A stretch of 64,000 nt of DNA from Nilaparvata lugens (taxonomy: Eukaryota; Arthropoda; Insecta; Hemiptera; Delphacidae): positions 49,110,475 through 49,174,474 of the forward strand of contig NC_052511.1 of assembly GCF_014356525.2 (NCBI RefSeq), written 5' to 3'. Below are positions 1-10,620 of this stretch, one piece after another; the first letter of the stretch is position 1; each line of letters starts with the position of its first letter. The notes beneath the pieces were generated by a model. That model did no database searches, was not told where the DNA came from, and saw nothing but the letters and a program-made list of their open reading frames with translations. The position numbers and the translations under genes were made by a program.

Positions 1-74
1 TCGTGAAATCAGTATCGCTGTATAGGGGTTTCGAAACGGGGCGTACAATAGCTGAACCCCTATAAAGTGTCAGA

Positions 75-245
75 TACAATTTGTGATTACTCAATTACTC
101 AAAAAAACACTTCACTTTTATGGGCTACTCTTGAACTAATTAATAAAAGCAATATAAAAAATAAAGTAAAACTATTTAAAAGTTTCCAATAATCAAGAGT
201 ATTACAAGTTTTTATATTGCTTTTATCAATTACTCAATTTTATTA
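75..245. repeat. Foldback (inverted-repeat) element
   Basis: Arms at 139-160 and 209-231 are inverted copies built on AATAAAAGCAATATAAAAA. Related foldbacks lie at 2518-2715 and 44140-44335, also beginning near a 'tatgggctactyttg' motif. It looks like a small dispersed hairpin element. No coding sequence is seen. Confidence 0.55.
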
Positions 246-659
246 AGTATCTCTTCATATAACTCCCCACAATGTACTTTGGTTTATTAATATTGATATT
301 ATTTTTTGTAACCTACTTTGATATGTAGCTCCATGATGCATTTTGGGTAAGATAATTTTGATTATAAATATCATACCTTTTCAAGTTTGTGTCGATACTG
401 CATCAATGTTATCCTGAAATATAACAATTTAATTGTTAGTTAAATATAACAATGTTATAATGTATTCAGGTGTACTCACATAAGGTAGCCTACAATGAAC
501 AAAAATTGGAAAAATAAGAAAATATTGTAATTGTTTTGGTGATTTATTTGTTAGTTATTTATTCCATTGAAGATGAAGATTAACTTGGAGTGAACCACCG
601 TTGATATCAATTCAATTATGAATTACTAGATGATACAATGATTCTAGAATTACTTTGAT
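246..659. other. AT-rich DNA, nothing recognised
   Basis: AT-rich sequence with no convincing reading frame, RNA gene or repeat boundary. Confidence 0.5.
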
Positions 660-875
660 GATAATAATTATCATCTAATATAATTATTTTTGTATTTTTA
701 TAATTATTACTTTTGATCACAATAATTATTATCGAATCATCTGATAATTATTATTTTTTGTATTTTTATAATTTCTACTTTTGATCACAATGATTATCAT
801 CGAATCATCTAATACTTATTATTCTTTGTATTATCATAATTATTACTTTTGATCACAATAATTATCATCGAATTA
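660..875. repeat. 68-bp tandem repeat, about 3 copies
   Basis: The landmark GATCACAAT recurs at 715, 783 and 851, which gives an exact 68-bp period. Each unit also carries a 'tttgtatttttataatt' block and a 'tcatctaat' block. The copies differ by a few substitutions. Confidence 0.8.
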
Positions 876-1354
876 ATAATAATATTAGTTGTTTCTGTTT
901 TAGAACATATTCTGGGATCAATTTGATAACATTTTTTTGTTTCCGTTTCTTGTTCCAGGTAATATACATGCTGATGATCATATTTACCTAGCCTACATTC
1001 CAGTTTCAATTTGTAAGTTTAACTATACTCTTATTATCAATCAAAATATTTATTAACAATAATTGCACACTTCACACATAAACACTGATTCATGTCAAGG
1101 AATGGAAATAAAAAAATCCAGGTAACCTTTTTAAATTTCATGATGACTGTGGAAACATGTTGTGAGTGAGAAGTTCTCAACAAAGGGTACCTAGAGTTTT
1201 CAATTTTCATTCTAATTTATTGGTAATTAAGATCAGCCCTAACAAAAAGGTAAGTGATATTTATGTGTCTGAGTATTTTGAAAATTGCTACAATAATTTT
1301 TGTAACATTCAATTGTCATGATTATTCTACATGCCCAAAGTTGGAAATTGAAAA
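876..1354. other. AT-rich DNA, nothing recognised
   Basis: No coding or repeat signal that I can support. A 66-codon reading frame on the minus strand at 809-1009 overlaps the 68-bp repeat and looks spurious. Confidence 0.45.
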
Positions 1355-1700
1355 ATGGTTATATTATTTATTTATTATTTATTTTCTATTTATTATTTAT
1401 TAATTAATTTATTTATTAAGTAAGTAATTAATTTTATTATTTATTATTCATTTATTGTATTTATTTATTTATTTATTTATTTATTCATTTATTTATTTAT
1501 TTATTTATTATTTATTTTTATTTATTATTTATTTATTTATTTTTATTTATTTATTTACAATGTCAAGGAAGACTACAGGCATTACGCCCAAATCAGTCGT
1601 ACTACTATTTACCAACAAAATGAACATGTAAGAAATGAAAAATAAATGGTAATACAATAAATAAATTAAGATCGGCCTCCTTTATCTGATCATGATAGAT
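1355..1700 (-). repeat. (TTTA)n tract with a probable retroposon 3' end
   Basis: 1360-1557 is an impure (TTTA)n tract. It passes directly into non-repetitive sequence at about 1558 ('acaatgtcaaggaagactac'). Read on the minus strand this is a 3' end followed by (AAAT)n, as left by target-primed reverse transcription. The source element is not recognisable. Confidence 0.5.
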
Positions 1701-1799
1701 GCAATAATTAGAGGTTTGATTTATCAAAGTCAGGATGCTTTCTTATTCGAGGGTAATGGGATTAATCTGATAACTGTCAGAAATGTGTTTCGAATGAAC

Positions 1800-1935
1800 A
1801 TGTTGAGTCGTCGGTCCCGGCTGCCTTAAAAGCAGTCTTTGGGTCATGTCAGAGACCCAGAAATTGATCAGTTGCGACCTGAAAACTCTGACACCAGATC
1901 TGAGCCACCCAGGTCACTCGATATTATTATGATCT
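1800..1935. repeat. Dispersed repeat with partner at 52080
   Basis: The stretch running from a 'cgtcggtcccggctgcc' motif to 'ccaggtcactcga' matches 52080-52200 in inverse orientation, about 50 kb away. Shared blocks include GACACCAGA and TTGCGACCTGAAA. At the other site it sits directly after a Helitron 3' end, so it may be part of a Helitron-like family. Confidence 0.6.
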
Positions 1936-2517
1936 GAAAATTATGATATTGTGATGGAAGTTTCTTGTAAAGTCTTGTGTTTGAGAGTGAATTGATCAAA
2001 AAAGTACAAAATTCTATTTGAGTTTTGGCCTTTTTTGGACCATTTTTGACTTGAGATTGTGTGCTAACCAAAATCATGAACTCTACATAAACTCTGGACT
2101 GTTTATTTCAAATAAAGGTTGAAAACAGTCTTAGGCCACAATGCCTGTTGTTTTTCAATTGAAACCTGAATTATTGTATCTATTGTGTATGAATAAATAA
2201 ATAACAGCTTCTAGGCAAACATAGCGTGATTGACTGATAGAGCTTCAGAAAATGGTTTTTAAATACGGTTCTACAAGTTTTTTCAAACGAGACCTGAGAA
2301 ATATTTGTATTTAATACCCATTACAAAATTCTCATAGATTCAACTGAGCAATTTGCCAGAAAACTTGTTTTGAATACGGCCTTACAGGTTTTTTCAAACG
2401 AGACCTGAGTTATCTTCGTATATTTTATTTAATACTCATAAATGCTTATAGATTCAAATGCGTTTTTAAAAATTATGGTCTCTCTCCAATGTAACAAAAT
2501 CTTCACAAATAAAATCA
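1936..2517. other. AT-rich DNA with a short internal duplication
   Basis: A block containing 'acaggttttttcaaacgagacctga' (in two pieces) occurs near 2270 and again near 2385, a direct repeat about 113 bp apart. Otherwise there is nothing coding. Confidence 0.5.
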
Positions 2518-2715
2518 CTTAAATTATATGGGTTACTTTTGTTCAAATTAATAAAAACAATATAAAATCTTGAAGTAAACTTTATTAAAAACTTCGATTT
2601 ATTTCAACGACTAGTTTCGATCATAGGTCATTTCCAAGTTAGAATCAAGTTTAACTTGAAAATCACCTATAGTCGAAACTAGTCGTTAAAATGTTTTGAA
2701 ATCTTCAGTTATCTC
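2518..2715. repeat. Foldback element
   Basis: Inverted arms built on ACGACTAGTTTCGA and its complement flank a short inner palindrome of 'caagttaaacttg' type. The 'gttttcgaccataggtcattt' type motif recurs at 44205, so this is a dispersed family. Confidence 0.7.
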
Positions 2716-2914
2716 TAGACTTACAGCCAGATCTCACGCGTTCGGGAGCGAACTTTGTAGTGGTCAATCAAAGGAAGGAATAATATATGCTTGCTCTGAA
2801 ATTGGCTCATCTCTGAAGTAGAGTGTTCCTCTCAGCCAATTATACGGCTCGATGGCCCTACTCCAGTTTAGTACTCTAGTTTCTAAATTCCATTAAAACA
2901 CTTTCAGCCTACTT

Positions 2915-3240
2915 ATCATCCTTATCCTTTGCCTACATCTCCTACTCCTTCTCCTCAGCTTCTTACTCCTCCTCCTCCTTATCCTCACATGATCATCCTT
3001 ATCCTTTGCCTACATCTCCTACTCCTTCTCCTCAGCTTCTTACTCCTCCTCCTCCTTATCCTCACATGATCATCCTTATCCTTTGCCTACATCTCCTACT
3101 CCTTCTCCTCAGCTTCTTACTCCTCCTCCTCATCCTCACACGATCATCCTTATCCTTTGCCTACATCTCCTACTCCTTCTCCTCAGCTTCTTACTCCTCC
3201 CTTCTCCACCTACTTCTCCTCCTCCTTCTTCTTCTCTTCG
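2915..3240 (+). repeat. Pyrimidine-rich 77-bp minisatellite, 4 copies
   Basis: The landmark TTTGCCTACATCTCC gives copies whose G falls at 2931, 3008, 3085 and 3159, so the periods are 77, 77 and 74. Because 77 is not a multiple of three, the Leu/Ser/Pro-rich reading frames across it shift in every unit. They are not a credible protein. Confidence 0.9.
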
Positions 3241-3262
3241 AGTTGTGAGTCATCCACTAGAA

Positions 3263-3436
3263 CACTACCTCCGTAAACAAAGCCGTACTGCGTTCGTGTG
3301 ACGTCAGCACAGGTAGGGCTCCTACACCATAAAAATCGTTGATTTCAGCTGATCTATTCCTAGAGTTCTATTGGTGTAGGAGCCCTATCTGTGTGACGTC
3401 ACACGAACGCACTACGCTCTTGTTTACGATGTAGTG
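3263..3436. mobile_element. Palindromic MITE (CACTAC...GTAGTG)
   Basis: Two inverted arms of about 65 bp pair over most of their length. They start CACTACCTCCGTAAACAA and end with the complement of CACTACATCGTAAACAAG. Each arm contains TGACGTCA-like sequence and AGGGCTCCTACACCA or its complement. The flanks give no clear target duplication. There is no coding capacity. Confidence 0.8.
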
Positions 3437-3599
3437 AATAGAACCAGTTTGTCCGAACTAAAGTGGGGAGAGAACTTACTTTTAACACGGCTCTTTCTCG
3501 AAGACGGAGAGGTCCGATGCTCTATCCTCCACTAATCATCCCACCTACCAGCAGCATTCTCCTCTTTTGTCTGTGTGAGAAGGATGTCTGTCTGTGTCT

Positions 3600-4345
3600 G
3601 CGCTACAAACTGTTGAGGGAGAAATGAGTTTCTCCTCTTATGTTAAAGTAATATATCTCAGACTTCTAGCATCGACCGAAAACTACCGAACGCGACCGAA
3701 CGATCCCCCAACAAAGAAAGGAATAGATGCTCGTCCATTGCAACAGGTTCATACGTCCGTGCACGGCCGGCTCCGGCCGATAAATTTTTTGATCCGAATT
3801 GAATGGGATTTCCGGCTCTATCCGGCCAATAATAGTCGAGCTGAGACAAAAAGTGTTCCCAACCTCAAAATGTTCACAATCTTGTTTGTTTTTTGAAGTT
3901 GTTCTGTTTAATAAAGTTGTAACTATGGACAATAAAAAGTTGATAAGTTTGGTTCAAGAGCATGTTCCATTGTGGGATATGCGAGACAAAAGATATCATC
4001 GTTGTGATGATCAAAGGAATCTGTGAACAAAGTTTGCTCAATGATGAATAACAACTAATTTAGTGGATATATGTTGGAGGTAAGATTATTGTAATGAATA
4101 ACTAATTTGGTGGATATTTGTTTATTAAATTTTCAAAATATCAATATATTCATTGTATATGAAAAATGTTGGTGGTTATGATGGTAGTTAATTCAATAAT
4201 TGGCAACTACACTGACGTGAACGGTTCCAATGAGCGACCATATTGGGCCGAATTAACGGCCGGCAGATTCGTCCGATCCAACGGCCGAACGGATCGGTTG
4301 AATACGGTTCCAGTGGACGGTTACCCTGAAGCGATTAATCAACTA
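3600..4345 (+). mobile_element. Harbinger-like DNA element with MADF exon, copy 1
   Basis: This copy shares long blocks with the minus-strand copy at 43436-43905: a 'cgatcccccaacaaag' motif, a 'catacgtccgtgcacggccg' motif, the MADF exon and the following splice donor. Its right end carries GGTTCCAGTGGACGG. The other copy carries the same terminal sequence beside GGCCCACC, so the ends are inverted repeats. MADF genes commonly accompany PIF/Harbinger transposons, which is why I favour that superfamily. No DDE transposase is visible, so the copy is non-autonomous or decayed. Confidence 0.55.
3925..4079 (+). pseudogene. MADF-domain exon, disrupted
   Basis: From the ATG at 3925 the frame reads MDNKKLISLVQEHVPLWDMR, which matches the start of MADF (Adf-1/Myb-like) DNA-binding domains: a Leu-Ile pair, then a Leu-Trp-Asp core and a Tyr. 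The frame stops with TGA at 4024-4026, exactly where MADF domains have a conserved Trp. Past the stop the reading continues as domain-like residues, with two more stops, up to a good splice donor (GG|GTAAGATT) at 4080. MADF proteins bind DNA, and in Harbinger elements they accompany the transposase. The minus-strand copy at 43485-43620 stops at the same codon with TAG. I infer a dead exon of a transposon-borne MADF gene. Confidence 0.6.
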
Positions 4346-4548
4346 ATAGATGAATACATTAATGAATACAAGAAAACTCCAAAGAGGCTAGAATAGATAG
4401 ATGAATGAGATAATACATTTATCTTGAAACACTGTTTGCCGTAGAAACAGCAAAGCTTCACAAAATCAGGAAGCTCAACTTTGTCTTCTGAGACTCATTC
4501 TCTTCACATTCTTCTTCTTGTTCTTTTGTTTCTTCTTTCTTCTTATTT

Positions 4549-4578
4549 CTCTTCTTCTTCTTCTTCTTCTTCTTCTCC
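4549..4578 (+). repeat. (TTC)n microsatellite
   Basis: A pure CTT/TTC run lies inside a longer pyrimidine-rich stretch at 4496-4580. Confidence 0.85.
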
Positions 4579-4579
4579 T

Positions 4580-5058
4580 ATCCGCGAGCCCGTGGTATAA
4601 TAAAAAGTGGGTCATTAGAGATTTAGTACAGATCATTGTTGTTATTTAGTTTTTTTAGGGCAAAACTTTTCTATTGCGTCTCTTCTTAAGTTAGTGCTGA
4701 CTCGTTTGCAATTCAGACAACAGAGTTGTCGTTTCAATGTTAACTGCTAATGAATTATTCACCGCCTGGAAAGGTTTATGCGATTTTAAACTTGTGAACT
4801 TTCTGGAAGAAAGTGGGGTAGCGGGTCCGTTTGCAGCTGGAATAAGGTCGAGAGATCAGGATCACGTCTCCGAAGTTTCAGTTCTGTCGTTGACTTTCTG
4901 TTTTGAATTGAATGGTTTTTCTTTTCAAATTGAATTGGAAATTGGTAGATTCATGATACTAGATTTATTTTTATTTTTGTTCAAGTGAAGTATCTGGGAA
5001 ATCTACATAAGTTGCTTCAGTCTTTGTGTAGAAGGTTTGTCACGAGAAAGATGATGAT
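4580..5058. other. Unique-looking DNA with an 83-codon frame
   Basis: A frame at 4737-4988 begins MLTANELFTAWKGLCDF and is less compositionally biased than most others here. I recognise no domain, and the C-terminal third is Phe/Leu-rich translated AT sequence. It could be a fragment of an unrecognised element. I do not call it a gene. Confidence 0.3.
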
Positions 5059-6749
5059 TAGGGTGCCACTTTTTAAAAGAAAAATAAAGTACATTGGTAA
5101 TCACAGGCCTAAAAAATATAGTACATTAGGTTGAAATAAAGTACATGTCTACCTATATATTCAAAAAGTCAGCATTCTGTGGCATTCTGATATACTCACA
5201 AGAATACACATTATTGACATGAATTTCACTGATTACTATTAGAATCCATTATAATATTATTATTGATAGAATAATTCGATTTATCAAAAAAAGAAACATA
5301 ATAGCTTGGAAAGTTATTGATTACATACGGTATGACGAAAATAATCATAAATCATTAAAAAGATAAATTAATTTCATTTGTTACAAAGCACACGCTCATA
5401 CAGAACAATTGTTTTGATAGATCATGAAAAAACATAATTTATTTTATTAATCCAAAAAGTTTTAGAGTTGGTCTTCTAAATTCAAAATGTGAGTTATACT
5501 CCTTGAAAAAATGCATAATATTGTTACTCTTCAGCAATTTAATCAACTCTAGGCTATTGCAAAATAATTTCAGGTACACAAGATTAACAAATTCAATGCA
5601 AAAAAATTGCACTTGGCCAAAGATTTATGTGAACTTCTCAAAATACAATTTTAAATGATTTATTAAAAACATGAAGCATTCTTTATTTATATTTAAATAT
5701 TTAACATATTTAAAAGAACGACAGGTTTCAGCTTATTATAGCCATTTTCAAGTTCAAATGAATAAAAATAAATAAAAAAGTATTGACTATTTTATGTACA
5801 TATAAGATCCTCCATATTATGTTTTATTTCTTGGTTTGCATAATTTTATCAAAAATGGGATTATCTGAATCGAATTAAATAATATTTATTAGTTTATTAC
5901 TATGTAATTTTGCTGTAGTGTACATATGAAATCTTCTTTTAGATTAATTTAATTTACTGCTTTTTGCTTCCAACGTTTTAAAATCTTCATATTAGCATCA
6001 TATCAATATATTTATGGTTTTCTACTATCAAGTGCTCCAAAAGGATGATTATTGAGTATTTTTTATTTTAGAGCTTGAATGTGCTCCTGGAAAAATGCAT
6101 GAAGGGTGCTTTATGTTTTTGAATTACTTTTATAAGTAGCCCATGCAAATAATTAGTTAAAATAAGTAATTTTGAATGGATATTCAAAATACAATACATG
6201 TATATAATGGAATACAAATGAGTTTAATTATGAATTTAAATTTAATAAAAAATCAATTAGTTATCTTCAAAATATATTCTTATTGCTTTTGGCCATCTTC
6301 AATAAATAATTGTTACTGGTGAAGAGTTGCAAAACATCTTTGCAATCAACATTCAAATTGAAATAAATCATAGTTCATTATTCTTATTCCTTATGAGATT
6401 CAAAGATGCTTTGCTCCTCTCATCTCTCCACTTATTATTCATCACCGAAAAAAACATTTCCACAAATTCTGAAGTGGCAGGGATAGAGAGTAAATATGAA
6501 ACCACTTTATACAAATTCTTCAGCATCACTTGCACTGAAAAAATGTAGCCAATATATAGTTAAAATCTGACAGTCTCCGCCACTCTACTAACCTAAAATG
6601 TTTTGATTTCCTCGTACTTTATTATATAGAACTTTATTGAGCAAAATAAAGAATTTTTGCGTACTTCATCTTGCTTACAAAGTATAAAGTACAAGACCTC
6701 CAAATAAATAAAGTACAATACTTATTATATAGTACGGGTGGCAACCCTA
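5059..6749 (-). mobile_element. hAT transposon relic, about 1.69 kb
   Basis: The left end reads TAGGGTGCCAC. The right end, complemented, reads TAGGGTTGCCACC. Both are followed by several copies of 'aaagtacattt/agtac' motifs. TAGGGTTGCCA-type termini are typical of a widespread hAT group. The 8-bp flanks ATGATGAT and ATGAAGTT agree at 6 of 8 positions, consistent with an eroded 8-bp hAT target duplication. A decayed transposase C-terminus lies on the minus strand at 6318-6540. The interior is very AT-rich and full of stops, so the copy is old and dead. Confidence 0.7.
6318..6540 (-). pseudogene. hAT transposase C-terminal fragment, frameshifted
   Basis: Reading the minus strand down from about 6540, one frame gives LLSIPATSEFVE. 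A shift of one base then gives VMNNKWRDERSKASLNLIRN, and the first frame resumes as IYFNLNVDCKDVLQLF. This is the order of the hAT C-terminal dimerisation region: a Pro-Ala/Ser-Thr-Ser-X-X-X-Glu block, a Met-Asn...Trp-Arg-Asp-Glu-Arg block, and a final hydrophobic Asn-Leu segment. Several stop codons and at least two frame changes show it is not functional. The catalytic residues upstream in the transposase were not found. Confidence 0.75.
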
Positions 6750-6756
6750 ATGAAGT

Positions 6757-6787
<31 letters not shown>

Positions 6788-6805
6788 GAAGAAGAAGAAG
6801 AACAA
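6757..6805 (+). repeat. (GAT)n-(GAA)n microsatellite
   Basis: GATGAT repeats change into GAAGAA repeats and abut the right end of the hAT relic. The acidic reading frame across it is compositional. Confidence 0.9.
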
Positions 6806-7125
6806 GAACAAGAAAAACACCATCAAAGAGGAAGAGATGAACAAGAATCCTCAAACAAGGATAACCACTAGACAATATCATGAAATACATTATTGTCTTT
6901 GACAACATTCCAGCATTGGTTCCTAGAACCCGAACATCAGAATTCCATCTCTCCAATTCCGCAATCCCTTTGTACCTCCGCCCATCAATTAATATTCCGT
7001 GCTCGAGTCTCAAATCCGCAATCCCAGGAATTCGAAACAAGTGGCAGGCCAGTGTTTACACTTCCAAAGCACAGGGACGACAAAACTTGTTGAAACAGAA
7101 TAATATACACTTCAAACTGTCATGA

Positions 7126-7215
7126 CGATTCTCTGCCTTGCCACTGCCTTCCATACAAGATAGCTGATACCGCCATATCTGATGTAATATCAACTGTTCA
7201 TTCTTGTTTAAAATA
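7126..7215 (+). repeat. Family C fragment
   Basis: Contains the 3' half of family C: 'gattctctgccttgccactg', then 'tagctgataccg' and 'tcattcttgtttaaaat'. It stops at the start of the family B element at 7229. Confidence 0.7.
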
Positions 7216-7228
7216 ATCAATTATATTT

Positions 7229-8615
7229 TACTAGTAGTTCTGTGAACAGTAAACCTCACGCAGTATTCTCATCCACAAGTACCTGATTGAAACTATAGAC
7301 CTTAAATATGGAAATACAGCAATAGACTGGCTTCTCAACACATCTGTGTAATCAATTGTCAGCTGATTTATGATGAATAATTCTATGTATGCTTTTTCTA
7401 TCTAAATTGGCGTATGAAGGAGGCTCCTTCTTCCTTTTATTATCCTTGAAATGCAAAATTTCCAAAAACCTTGTAATACGTCGACGCGCAGTTAAAAAAG
7501 GAACATACCTGTCAAATTTCATGAAAATCTATTACCGTGTTTCGCCGTAAATGCGCAACATATAATAGTATATTTCGCACCTAGGGCCGAAAATGAGACT
7601 TTTCCGGCTCGAAATAGAAAGATTGAGAGCCGGAAACACATTTTTGCCCGTGGTGCGAACGCTATTTTTCGCCACACAAAAGAATAAAACAATTTAAATA
7701 TGAGAATAATTGTTCATTAGGCACTTCCGAAAGCAAAACTGGAAGGTCATAGCTCTAGCAAATCTGAGGTAATCTGAATATCATGAAATTCTCCAAGTAT
7801 TTTTATTTCTTTTCATTTTCAGTGAATACAATTACAAATCGTATAAATATGATCGGGAAAGAACAATAGGCATGGCCCAAACTATTCTGTTCCCAAATTC
7901 TGATAATGAATCACATGTCCGAAAAATAGGTTGGTTTTAGTAGTTTCAAAATTATCCACCAGGTTTAGTGGTAAACGCAGTACTTTAAGCTGGGTAGATT
8001 TCAATTTGTCTAAATAACCTAAAATATTATGTTCAATTATGTTTTAATGTGGGAGGTTGAGTTTATACTTTTTTATTCTTTCAAATGGCAATAAGATGAT
8101 ATTATAATTATGAATGTTTTGATTCTTGAATAATAAACACAAATAATGATAATTTTTTGGATCAGCTGTTTTAGCACACTTGAAATTTGGACAATCTGGA
8201 TATCAACAATGCACAATGCTTGTTATCGAACGTTGAGGTTAGAAGTTCTATCCTACTCTTAAAATCGAATTTGAATAGTTATAATATATCTTATTGGTAT
8301 TTCTTCATCCAATAGAAAGATAGTATCTTTTTACAAAATACTTTATTCAATCCTAGTTGCATAAACTGATTCCGTTTCATAAACTATTTTGTAAAAACGT
8401 ACACATCAAATCAGAATCAGCAGACTTCAATGTCATTTTACAGCCCTAGGGCCGTAAAACTTTTACCGGCCTGGTCAGAAAACAATCATTTTCGGCCTCC
8501 ATATGACGCACGAAAACCAGGTCATTACATCCAAGTGGGGCGAAAACATTTAAACATTAAGATAAATGCCAAACCGTCGACTTGAATCTTAGATCTCACT
8601 TCGCTCGGTCAATTA
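7229..8615. mobile_element. Family B element interrupted by family D
   Basis: Family B sequence runs from ACTAGTAGTTCTGTGAACAG to 'gtaaatgcgcaacatata' at about 7562. It resumes at about 8548 with 'acatttaaacattaag' and ends at the 'cacttcgctcggtcaat' motif. In the copy at 52810-53434 the two halves are continuous, so the 7563-8547 segment is an insertion. Confidence 0.7.
7563..8547 (+). mobile_element. Family D element, copy 1, inserted in family B
   Basis: Starts ATAGTATATTTCGCACC and ends GTGGGGCGAAAA, a short imperfect inverted repeat (TTTCGCACC and TTTCGCCCC). It has internal 'ggccgaaaatgagac' and 'cctagggccgtaaaa' motifs. It aligns with 23354-23887 and, inverted, with 27071-27688. This copy carries extra sequence at about 7800-7925 that resembles the retroposon tail at 38610-38720. 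No protein is recognised. Confidence 0.7.
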
Positions 8616-8639
8616 TCAGCATCAAATCTTCTCATACAA

Positions 8640-8757
8640 TTAATGGAGAGAGTTTGAAGTGAAGTCAGATAGTGTGACAGACGACTGAGAGCTGTCATGA
8701 TTCCTACCGGTACATCTGACGTAATATTAATTGTTAATTCTTTGAACAGATACTAAT
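8640..8757 (+). repeat. Diverged family C fragment
   Basis: Carries 'ctaccggtacatctgacgtaa' and 'tgttaattctttgaac', a degraded version of the 3' half of family C. Confidence 0.5.
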
Positions 8758-8774
8758 AAGCGATAGAGTTAATT

Positions 8775-9077
8775 TGTGCCCACACTTAACAAATGTTCGA
8801 CAAACATGCTTGTCGAAACCAATGGACAAATTTTATTATGTTTGAACAAACAATGTTTGCCAGTGGTCAGTGTGGACGCGTCACCAAACAAAATATTTGT
8901 AAGTTGGGAGAACAGGTTTTATGTTTTACAGCAAACACTGGAAATGTTTGGAAGAACAGTAATTTTTTGTTTAATAAATAATGATTGCCCAAACTTTTCA
9001 AAATGTTCGTCCCTGAGCCCCTCAACAAACATGTTTGCCGAACATGCATGTCGAACATTTGTTCAGTGTAGACACGG
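8775..9077. mobile_element. TIR element rich in 'tgtttg' motifs
   Basis: The left end (GCCCACACTTAACAAATG) pairs with the complement of the right end (GTGTCTACACTGAACAAATG). Both then run into TTCGACA. CATGTTTG- and AACATG-type repeats fill the interior. Frames of 104 codons on plus and 63 on minus are read-throughs of this low-information sequence. Confidence 0.65.
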
Positions 9078-9199
9078 CTTTAAATTATAATCAATCATAT
9101 TTTATTTGTCAAGAAGATATATTTTTCGATGATGAAATAATGAATTTCTACAATTGTGCTCCAATATTTTGTCAGTTATCCATGTTTCTACATTGTTAA

Positions 9200-9325
9200 G
9201 AAACGATCTGGCAACGTGGCGAAGCTAGAGAAGGATAGCGCTGTCTGCTTTGTCGAACGATAGACAAGGATAGCAACACCAATGCTAATCAAATATACTG
9301 CTATTATAACGTGGACCTCACTATA
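9200..9325 (-). repeat. Family C copy (variant)
   Basis: Minus-strand copy with 'tataacgtggacctcactatag' at 9308-9327 and a 'gcaacgtggcgaagctag' variant shared with 37130-37200 and 48775-48900. Confidence 0.7.
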
Positions 9326-9374
9326 GCTTTAGAGCTTTCCATGCATCAATGCTGAAAGCTTGTATTGGATCTTA

Positions 9375-9590
9375 GGGTAGTCACACACTAGTTAGTCAAG
9401 ACAAGACAAGACAGACAAGACAAGACAAGACATGATCAGAACGTTTAGTCACAATACTTCACATAGTTGCTTATGAAGAAATGTCTAATTGCAATGACTA
9501 ATCAGTGTGTTTTGCGTCATAAGCAACTATGTGAAGTATTGTGACTAATCGTGACTAGTCTTGGCTTGACTAATCGGTGTGTGCTTAGCC
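9375..9590. mobile_element. Tourist-like MITE with TTA duplication
   Basis: The outer termini are GGGTAGTCACACAC and the complement of GGCTAAGCACACAC. TTA flanks both sides at 9372-9374 and 9591-9593, as expected for PIF/Harbinger. A second near-perfect inverted pair lies inside (9446-9475 and 9518-9547). The left side also carries a short (AAGAC)n run at 9398-9430. There is no coding capacity. Confidence 0.8.
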
Positions 9591-9764
9591 TTAATGTAGC
9601 AGCTTTGTTGTTCTACCATACCATTATGACCCCGAGTTTCCCGCGCTTTTCCTGCAGGCTGGCCAATCCCCGTTACCCGCCGTTTTTGAGCGCCGAAAAT
9701 CAGGTCTGCCAATATTTTCGATCGATGTATGTGTATTGTTGTATACAACAGCTACACTTCAAGA

Positions 9765-9896
9765 GGGGGAGAGAGTAGGAGATTGGTTTAGAGTGGTAAA
9801 TGAGAGAGAGATCAGATTAGAGTTCTTCATTCATGAAAGAGAGGGAGTGAGAGAGTGTATATCGTTGCACTACGACTGCTGAACTTCTAAAGAAAG
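9765..9896. repeat. GA-rich tract
   Basis: Purine-rich sequence made of 'gagagag' runs, leading into the (GATT)n start of the next element. Confidence 0.7.
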
Positions 9897-9897
9897 A

Positions 9898-9931
<34 letters not shown>

Positions 9932-10202
9932 GTACTTTATTTATGTAGATTACAATATATACTGGCTTATACACTTATATACAATAGCTTACAATACAGC
10001 AAAATTATGGGAATTTACAAATTATAAAATAGAGAAATAATTTGTAGAGCTGTATATAATATGAAAAAAAAAACAATTTGTATAGCTATAGATAAAATAG
10101 ATAATATATTGTTATCTCTACACAAATTGGCGGAGCTTTGGACATATCAATGTCCATTCTTCGGAAAGAATCTTCAAAGTATTCTTCCCACTAACTCTCT
10201 AC
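9897..10202 (-). mobile_element. Family T retroposon 3' end, copy 1
   Basis: On the minus strand the copy runs through AATAAAGTACTCAATCAATC into a (TCAA)n tail at 9898-9930. The copies at 28345-28620 and 41371-41690 share the same tail and the upstream block 'ggacattgatatgtccaaag'. A polyadenylation-like AATAAA just before a 4-bp tandem tail suggests a non-LTR retrotransposon 3' end or a retroposed transcript. The reverse transcriptase part is absent. Confidence 0.65.
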
Positions 10203-10620
10203 CAAGAGTAATAGTGATATTATAGAGAGAGAGGGTAGTAGATAGACCAAATAGAGAGAGTGAAAGTAAGATAGTAAAATATTGAGTGAGAAAGATCAGA
10301 GAGAGAGGAGTGTGTGAGGGAGAGTATATCACCGTATACACCGTAGTACAACAGTTCAATTCCAAGAGCGAGAGAGAGAAAGATAATAAGAGCGAATAGG
10401 AGATTGAGTGAGAGAGTGTGAGTAAGAGAGACATGAGAGGGAGAGCGAAAGAGTGGGAGTGAGAGAGAGGGAAATATAGTAAGAGTTGGTAGGAGATGAG
10501 TGAGAGAGTATGAGTAAGAGAGACATGCGAGAGAGAGGGAGTGAGAGAGGTAGAGACAGAGTGATAGTGAGAGGGAGAAGTGAGAGAGAGAAAGGAAAAG
10601 CAAAGTGTAAGTAAACTCGA
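10203..10620. repeat. (GA)n-rich low-complexity tract
   Basis: Continuous GAGA-type sequence. The Ser/Leu-rich minus-strand frames of 163 and 127 codons come from this composition. Confidence 0.85.

Noticed and set aside
3006..3301. Pro/Leu-rich frames of 72-80 codons
   Set aside because: They are translations of the 77-bp minisatellite. The unit length is not a multiple of three, so the frame changes in every copy.
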